From: JBBRZF01 sp038236965
GTDB lineage: Bacteria; Acidobacteriota; Terriglobia; Terriglobales; Acidobacteriaceae
Length of the DNA stretch: 10,757 bases
NCBI GenBank assembly: GCA_038236965.1
Contig: JBBRZF010000121.1
Location: 1 to 10,757, forward strand
Direction: 5' to 3'
The notes beneath the pieces were generated by a model. That model worked only from the letters and a program-made list of their open reading frames with translations. It was not told the DNA's origin and made no database searches. Below, piece by piece: positions 6,429 to 10,757 of the stretch. Position 1 is the first letter of the stretch; each line of letters begins with the position of its first letter. Position numbers and translations under genes: made by a program.

Positions 6429-7145
6429 ATGAATAGCGTGTTGCACGTCTTCGATCCGCGGTTCTATCCGGATCTGGCGGCGTTCACTTCGGAAACGATG
6501 GTGCGCCTCATCGTCGCCGCCTTCCTTGGTGGCATGATCGGCCTCGAACGCGAAGTGGCGCACAAGTCGGCAGGACTACGCACCAACATGTTCATCTGCT
6601 TCGGCTCCGCCATGTTCACCGTTTTGTCAGACCGCCTGGCAGCCGGCTTTGGCGGAGACCACACGCGCATCGCGGCGCAGATCATCCCCGGAATCGGCTT
6701 CATCGGCGCGGGTTCCATCCTCCACTCCAAAGGCGGCGTAAGCGGATTGACCACGGCCGCAACACTCTTCGTCGTCGCATCCATCGGAATGGCTGCTGGC
6801 GGAGGACTCATGCTCCCGGCATTATTCGCCACCTTGTTGCTTTTGGTCGCGCTGCGCGCCCTCGGAATTATGGAAACACGTTTCAACCTCAAGCCCGTTC
6901 GGATGACCTACGAGTTGCGCGGCGATAGCACTGAGATGCTGGTCGGTACGATGAACGCCACGCTGGAAGATATGAACAAGGGACTGAGCGCCGTGCAGGT
7001 GGGCCGTTTCGGCGACCTCGCGCGAGTCACCATCACCGTCAGCGGATATCCCAACGAGCATACGCGGTTAATGCGCAACCTGCGTAGCGCCGAAGGCGTT
7101 ACCTATTTCGAGTGTCTCACCTGTAACAACACTGAAAGCGAGTGA
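6429..7145 (+). CDS. MgtC/SapB-family membrane protein
   Basis: A 238-residue inner-membrane protein of the MgtC family, linked in pathogens to survival at low magnesium and to F-ATPase modulation; in soil bacteria its role is less clear. After a short N-terminal extension, helices near 24-39, 51-66, 84-97, 108-124 and 127-146 carry the family signatures GGMIGLERE (34-42), SAGLRTNM (47-54) and GIGFIGAGSIL (88-98). Residues from about 155 to 230 form a soluble ACT-like C-terminal domain, as in full-length MgtC. The start at ATG 6429 has GAGGGGA just upstream. It heads the downstream gene run: the dapF homologue follows after 7 nt. Co-transcription with cell-wall genes is unusual company and may reflect envelope or cation stress, which is inference. 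Confidence 0.85.
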   Translation: MNSVLHVFDPRFYPDLAAFTSETMVRLIVAAFLGGMIGLEREVAHKSAGLRTNMFICFGSAMFTVLSDRLAAGFGGDHTRIAAQIIPGIGFIGAGSILHSKGGVSGLTTAATLFVVASIGMAAGGGLMLPALFATLLLLVALRALGIMETRFNLKPVRMTYELRGDSTEMLVGTMNATLEDMNKGLSAVQVGRFGDLARVTITVSGYPNEHTRLMRNLRSAEGVTYFECLTCNNTESE

Positions 7146-7152
7146 CCCTGCA

Positions 7153-7947
7153 TTGAAGAGTTTGCAAACCGTCCCATTTGTAAAAGCGAGCGCGTGCGGA
7201 AACGACTTCCTTATCGTGGAAGGCCGTTTCGCCGGCGAGAACGCTGAAGAATTGACGCGCCGCATGTGCGACCGCAACAACGGCGTTGGCGCAGATGGAG
7301 TGGAATGGCTTTACCCGGGCGAAGCCGATTTCGACGCGCGTATACGGCTCATCAATGCCGACGGCTCCCACGCTGAGATCAGTGGCAACGGAACCCGCTG
7401 CGTCGCCGCATGGCTCGTCATCGAGCGCGGACTCGATAACGCGCGCATCGCCACCGACGCGGGCATCAAGACCACCGAACTCATTCGTCGCGAAGGCAGC
7501 ATCTGCGAGTTCAAGACCGCCATGGGCAAGCCCGAAGTCGGCGGCGAACTCACCGTGAAACTCGCGGACGAGACCGTGAGCGGTATCGAAGTCTCGATGG
7601 GGAACCCGCACTTCGTTCGCTTCGTCGAAGATTTCGACCGCGGCTGGCAGGTGCAGGCGGCAGACATTCAGGCCAGCGGACAATTTCCGCACGGCGTGAA
7701 CGTGGAACTGGTCCGCGTCCTCGATACGCATCAGATGGAGTTGCGCATCTTCGAGCGCGGCGCAGGAGAGACAAGGTCCTCCGGTACCGGCACCTCGGCC
7801 GCTGCCGCAGCGGCAATCGCCACCAAACGCGCGCAGTCTCCGCTACAGGTTCGCGCCCCCGGAGGCACGCAGGTTGTGCGGTGGGAAGACGAACTCTATC
7901 TCTACGGTCCCGCGCAAATCGTCTGCCGCGGAGAGTTTTTCATTTAG
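7153..7947 (+). CDS. dapF: Diaminopimelate epimerase homologue with both catalytic Cys replaced by Ser
   Basis: A 264-residue cytoplasmic DapF-fold protein, close to the usual 270-280. DapF interconverts LL- and meso-diaminopimelate for lysine and cell-wall synthesis. Its two pseudo-symmetric halves are recognisable: ACGNDF (14-19), INADGS (67-72), GNGTRC (78-83), MGNPHFV, NVELV and FERGAGET (200-207). In canonical enzymes the two catalytic Cys come just before GNG and just before GTG/GSG. Here these are S77 (I-S-G-N-G) and S210 (R-S-S-G-T-G). C15 and C83 are at other positions. Active-site E201 and R202 remain. So the fold and substrate site look kept while the two-thiol acid/base pair is lost; function is therefore unproven. 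The start is TTG 7153, 7 nt after the MgtC-family stop codon; no in-frame ATG precedes the conserved region, and TTG 7162 is the alternative. The ldcA gene follows 10 nt on. Confidence 0.82.
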   Translation: MKSLQTVPFVKASACGNDFLIVEGRFAGENAEELTRRMCDRNNGVGADGVEWLYPGEADFDARIRLINADGSHAEISGNGTRCVAAWLVIERGLDNARIATDAGIKTTELIRREGSICEFKTAMGKPEVGGELTVKLADETVSGIEVSMGNPHFVRFVEDFDRGWQVQAADIQASGQFPHGVNVELVRVLDTHQMELRIFERGAGETRSSGTGTSAAAAAAIATKRAQSPLQVRAPGGTQVVRWEDELYLYGPAQIVCRGEFFI

Positions 7948-7957
7948 GATTGCAAAC

Positions 7958-8926
7958 ATGAAGCCCACGAACACAAAGCGAAGTGCAACGCGGAAGATGG
8001 TGAAACCGCTCGCCCTTCGTCGCGGAGACGTGGTCGGTATCATCGCCCCCGCCAGTCCCATGGATACCGCAGCCTTCAAACTCGGCTGCGCGCGCCTGCA
8101 ATCGCTCGGCTACAAACCTTTCTTCTTCGACACCATTTTCGATCACGACCTCTACTTCGCCGGCACCGCCGAGCAGCGCGCACGCGACCTGGAAGCGATG
8201 TTCGAACGCGAAGAAGTGAAAGCCGTATTCTGCGCCCGTGGCGGATACGGCGCAAACTATCTGCTGCCGCTACTCGACATCGAAAAGATTCGCGCACACG
8301 CGAAACCGTTCATCGGTTACAGCGATGTGACAAGTCTGCAAACCTGGTTCGCGGACAACGGCATCGTGACCTTCCACGGTCCCATGGTCGCGCCAGACTT
8401 CTCGCGCAATGACGGTGTTGACGAAAAATCCCTGCGTACCGTTCTCAGTGGCCAACCGCTCACGATGAGGCTCGGTAAAGCCGCCGGAGTACATGGAATC
8501 GTCATTGGCGAAGCCGAAGGCGTTCTCTACGGCGGATGCCTCTCCATGCTCGTCGCCTCCTTGGGCACACCTTACGAGATTCAGACGGACGGAAAAATCC
8601 TGTTCATCGAAGATTTAGCGACCAAGCCGTACCAGATTGATCGCATGCTCATGCAGCTAAAACTCGCAGGCAAGTTGCGCAAGGTGCGCGGCATCATCTT
8701 CGGAGAAATGTGGGATTGCCATCAGCCCGGCGGGCAGAAGTTCACGCTGCCACAGATTATCGAGCGCATCGTTGGCGCATTAGGCGTGCCGGTAGCCTAC
8801 GGGTTGCGCAGCGGACACGTCTCGCGCGATAACATAACCCTGCCCATCGGTGTGCGCGCTCGCCTGACGGTAACCAAGAAAGTTGTTACGCTACAAGTGG
8901 ACGCGGCCACGGTCGCGCAGCGCTAA
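7958..8926 (+). CDS. ldcA: LD-carboxypeptidase (muramoyltetrapeptide carboxypeptidase), peptidase family S66
   Basis: A 322-residue S66 serine peptidase. It removes the terminal D-Ala from murein tetrapeptides by cutting the mDAP-D-Ala bond in the cytoplasm, a step of cell-wall recycling. The catalytic triad is visible: nucleophile S122 in FIGYSDVTS, E218 in FIEDLATKPYQIDRM and H287 in GLRSGHVSRDN, nearly the same numbering as Pseudomonas LdcA (S115, E217, H285). ARGGYGANYLLPLLD (near 90-105) is the usual N-terminal signature. No signal peptide: residues 1-18 are basic and polar. The start at ATG 7958 is supported by TAGGA at 7945-7949, which overlaps the dapF stop codon, 8 nt away; ATG 7994 is an alternative closer to the family N-terminus. 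Its product is the substrate of the ligase encoded 32 nt downstream. Confidence 0.92.
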   Translation: MKPTNTKRSATRKMVKPLALRRGDVVGIIAPASPMDTAAFKLGCARLQSLGYKPFFFDTIFDHDLYFAGTAEQRARDLEAMFEREEVKAVFCARGGYGANYLLPLLDIEKIRAHAKPFIGYSDVTSLQTWFADNGIVTFHGPMVAPDFSRNDGVDEKSLRTVLSGQPLTMRLGKAAGVHGIVIGEAEGVLYGGCLSMLVASLGTPYEIQTDGKILFIEDLATKPYQIDRMLMQLKLAGKLRKVRGIIFGEMWDCHQPGGQKFTLPQIIERIVGALGVPVAYGLRSGHVSRDNITLPIGVRARLTVTKKVVTLQVDAATVAQR

Positions 8927-8958
8927 CCAGTTCACTCCCAGGAGTTCGGGCCCAAACC

Positions 8959-10377
8959 ATGAAAGCTAAGCACATACATTTGATCGGCGTTTGCGGCACC
9001 GCAATGGCTTCCTTGGCAGGCATGTTGAAGGTTCGTGGATTCCACGTCACCGGGTCAGACGCTGCCGCCTATCCGCCTATGTCAGACTTCCTTGCCTCCA
9101 TCGATATCCCCTTGTCTCAGCCCTATGCGGAGATAAATCTCCAGCCCCATCCAGACCTCGTCATCGTCGGCAATGCCATCTCGCGCGGCAATCCGGAATT
9201 GGAGTATGTGCTCGACAAGCGCATCCCGTTCCAGTCAATGGCGCATCTGCTGCACGATGAATTTCTGCGTGGTCGTGAATCGCTGGTAGTCGCCGGAACC
9301 CATGGCAAGACCACAACCACGTCTATGCTGGCATGGATATTCGCCTCGGCAGGTAGAGATCCGTCGTTCCTCATCGGCGGCATCGCCGAAAATTTCGGCG
9401 GCAGCTTCGCCGTCACCGAAGGACGCGAATTCATTCTCGAAGGCGACGAATACGATACCGCATTTTTCGACAAGGGCCCGAAATTCCTCCACTACTTTCC
9501 CGACGCCGTCATCCTTACGTCGGTGGAGTTCGATCACGCCGACATCTATCGAGATCTCGACGAAGTAAAGACGGCTTTCAAGCGCCTTGTCAATCTTGTT
9601 CCGCGACGCGGTCGGGTCATCGCCTGGGACGCCAGCGGAAACGTGAGCGAATGTGTTTCGCGCGCTCTCTGCCCGGTTGAGCGATATGGCTTCGAGAAGA
9701 GTTCTCACTGGCGAATCGAAGAAGCCGACTTCCATCCCAAGGTAACCAGGTGGGAAGTGCTGCGCGACCAGAAGCCATGGGGCAAATTCCAGTTTTCCCT
9801 CGCCGGCGAATACAACGTCCTGAACGCGACGGCGGCAGCAGCGATGGCCGCCAATTACGGTATACCCGTTGAAGAGATTGCCAAGGCACTCGCCTCTTTC
9901 CGCAGCGTGAAACGCAGGCTCGAAGTCATCGCGGAAGTAGGCGGCATCACCGTCGTAGACGATTTCGCCCACCACCCAACCGCCATCAAGGAAACACTGC
10001 GGGCCTTGCGAACGCGTTTTCACCTGCGCAAGCTCTGGGTCATCCTCGAGCCTCGCTCCAATACGCTTCGCCGCAACGTATTCCAAAAGCCCCTGGCCCA
10101 GAGCCTGGCACTCGCAGACCGCGTCATCGTGGCCAGCATCTTCAAATCGGAAGCTATTCCCGAAGCAGAGCGCCTAGACCTTGATGAGGTCGTTCGCGAA
10201 GTGATTGCCGCCGGAGTTCCCGCGCAACAGTTCGCGGGAGCCGACGAGATCATCGCTAGCACATCAGCAGAAATGAAGTCCGGCGACGTCATCGCCATTC
10301 TTTCCAATGGCGGCTTCGGGGGCATCTATGAAAAGCTTCCGGCACGACTGAAATCTTTGCATGAGGCGTCCCATTGA
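8959..10377 (+). CDS. mpl: UDP-N-acetylmuramate:L-alanyl-gamma-D-glutamyl-meso-diaminopimelate ligase
   Basis: A 472-residue cytoplasmic Mur-ligase (E. coli Mpl has 457). It joins the recovered tripeptide L-Ala-gamma-D-Glu-mDAP to UDP-MurNAc using ATP, bypassing MurC, MurD and MurE. The N-terminal HIHLIGVCGTAMASLAGML is a Rossmann-like UDP-binding loop, shared with MurC but with the GTAM variant of Mpl. VVAGTHGKTTTTS holds the P-loop (K117, T118), ILEGDEYDTAFFDKGPKF the central-domain Mg site, TSVEFDHADIY the next conserved block, and VDDFAHHPTAIKETL (D335, H338, H339) the C-terminal domain. GDEYDTAFFDKGPKFLHY is the feature that sets Mpl apart from MurC. AGGAG at 8940-8944 lies 14 nt before the ATG, rather far, within a near-palindrome (ACTCC-CA-GGAGT, 8934-8945). 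It forms a recycling pair with ldcA upstream. Confidence 0.93.
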   Translation: MKAKHIHLIGVCGTAMASLAGMLKVRGFHVTGSDAAAYPPMSDFLASIDIPLSQPYAEINLQPHPDLVIVGNAISRGNPELEYVLDKRIPFQSMAHLLHDEFLRGRESLVVAGTHGKTTTTSMLAWIFASAGRDPSFLIGGIAENFGGSFAVTEGREFILEGDEYDTAFFDKGPKFLHYFPDAVILTSVEFDHADIYRDLDEVKTAFKRLVNLVPRRGRVIAWDASGNVSECVSRALCPVERYGFEKSSHWRIEEADFHPKVTRWEVLRDQKPWGKFQFSLAGEYNVLNATAAAAMAANYGIPVEEIAKALASFRSVKRRLEVIAEVGGITVVDDFAHHPTAIKETLRALRTRFHLRKLWVILEPRSNTLRRNVFQKPLAQSLALADRVIVASIFKSEAIPEAERLDLDEVVREVIAAGVPAQQFAGADEIIASTSAEMKSGDVIAILSNGGFGGIYEKLPARLKSLHEASH

Positions 10378-10757
10378 AAGTTCCGCTGGAACTGCGGTCC
10401 CTGAACTTTGCTCTACTGCTTCCTTTCCTATGCTGTGCGTCGATGCTTGCGCAGACACCCGCACCGGAACTCACCTGCCACACGCAGACCACCGAGTATG
10501 AAGTCTCGTTGCGCGACCGCGCCGAACACTTGCTGCACGTGCGCGTCGGTGTGCAGGCGGGCATTTCCGGTTCGCGCGAATTGCAACTCCCGGTCTGGAA
10601 TGCGCTCTACCAGGTTCGCGACTTCGCGCAGTACGTTCGCGAGGTGACGGCGACCAACGAATTTCGTCAGCCCTTGCGTGTCATCAAGCGCGATAAAACC
10701 ACATGGTCCATTGCAACTCGACCTCACGGCGAATGTGTCTTCGCCGAGTATGCGATC
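10374..10757 (+). CDS. Secreted M61-type (glycyl aminopeptidase-like) protein, N-terminal fragment
   Basis: A frame opens at TTG 10374, sharing bases with the mpl stop codon (TGA 10375-10377), and runs open to the window edge: 128 residues, gene incomplete. Residues 1-27 look like a signal peptide (a basic start, hydrophobic 11-20, then SMLA before Gln27); the two Cys at 20-21 do not make a lipobox. The mature part, with EYEVSLRDRAEHLLHVRV (41-58), then LQLPVWNALYQVRDFAQYV (70-88) and VIKRDKTTWSI (103-113), matches the N-terminal beta domain of M61 peptidases, in which a strand LPVW is followed by R-D/E-F-A and a K-x-D-K-x-T-W strand. The usual W-x-P-G-x-Y turn is W-N-A-L-Y here. The HExxH catalytic domain would lie beyond the window, so peptidase activity cannot be judged. 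The 4-nt overlap implies coupling to mpl. Confidence 0.65.
   Translation, partial: MKVPLELRSLNFALLLPFLCCASMLAQTPAPELTCHTQTTEYEVSLRDRAEHLLHVRVGVQAGISGSRELQLPVWNALYQVRDFAQYVREVTATNEFRQPLRVIKRDKTTWSIATRPHGECVFAEYAI

Noticed and set aside
8934..8945. ACTCC-CA-GGAGT near-palindrome before mpl as an operator or hairpin
   Set aside because: Only 5 bp arms with a two-base gap, too short for a stable RNA stem, and half of it is simply the mpl Shine-Dalgarno.
9235..10086. A 283-residue - strand frame opposite mpl
   Set aside because: It lies fully within mpl, whose motifs are conserved across the whole stretch; the reverse frame is a codon-bias artefact.
1..10757. CRISPR arrays, tRNA or rRNA genes, insertion sequences, phage or plasmid genes
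   Set aside because: No regularly spaced repeats, transposase or integrase motifs, terminal inverted repeats or tRNA-like folds were seen on either strand; intergenic space is at most about 125 nt.

Overview
The window holds ten protein-coding genes, two of them cut by the window edges. All but the first lie on the + strand and are packed tightly, with no RNA gene, insertion sequence, CRISPR array or phage gene visible. Moderately high GC, frequent GTG/TTG starts, compact polycistronic layout and the character of several proteins (a long secreted HELTH metallopeptidase, an M61-like peptidase, an isocitrate/isopropylmalate dehydrogenase of mixed signature) suggest a soil-type Acidobacteriota genome, Terriglobia/Koribacter-like. 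This placement is inference from sequence character; no phylogenetic marker is present. Every complete gene reads as intact chromosomal housekeeping or near-housekeeping.

Layout. (1) 1-236: the N-terminus of a YgfZ/GcvT-like folate-binding protein on the - strand, diverging from the + strand genes across a short shared control region with a 14-bp perfect palindrome. (2) 237-1277: a beta-decarboxylating dehydrogenase of the isocitrate/isopropylmalate family. (3) 1330-2838: an exported putative zinc metallopeptidase of unknown function. (4) 2853-6343: a promoter, then mtnP (methylthioadenosine phosphorylase), a PfkB-family kinase 3 nt behind it, and a multi-membrane GT-C-type glycosyltransferase whose first codons form a perfect 12-bp inverted repeat. 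(5) 6378-10757: a candidate promoter, then an MgtC-family membrane protein, a DapF homologue, the LD-carboxypeptidase LdcA, the murein-tripeptide ligase Mpl, and the start of a secreted M61-type peptidase whose TTG start overlaps the mpl stop codon.

How the genes work together. mtnP and the kinase look like nucleoside/sugar salvage. dapF-like, ldcA and mpl form a diaminopimelate-centred cell-wall block: LdcA trims the D-Ala from recovered tetrapeptide and Mpl re-attaches the resulting L-Ala-D-Glu-mDAP tripeptide to UDP-MurNAc. The most unusual observation is that the DapF homologue has Ser at both positions where diaminopimelate epimerases carry their two catalytic Cys residues, while the rest of the fold signature is intact. 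The second is the hairpin at the start of the GT-C gene. I do not see a wholly new multi-gene system; the double-Ser DapF placed inside a murein-recycling operon is the best candidate for undescribed biology.
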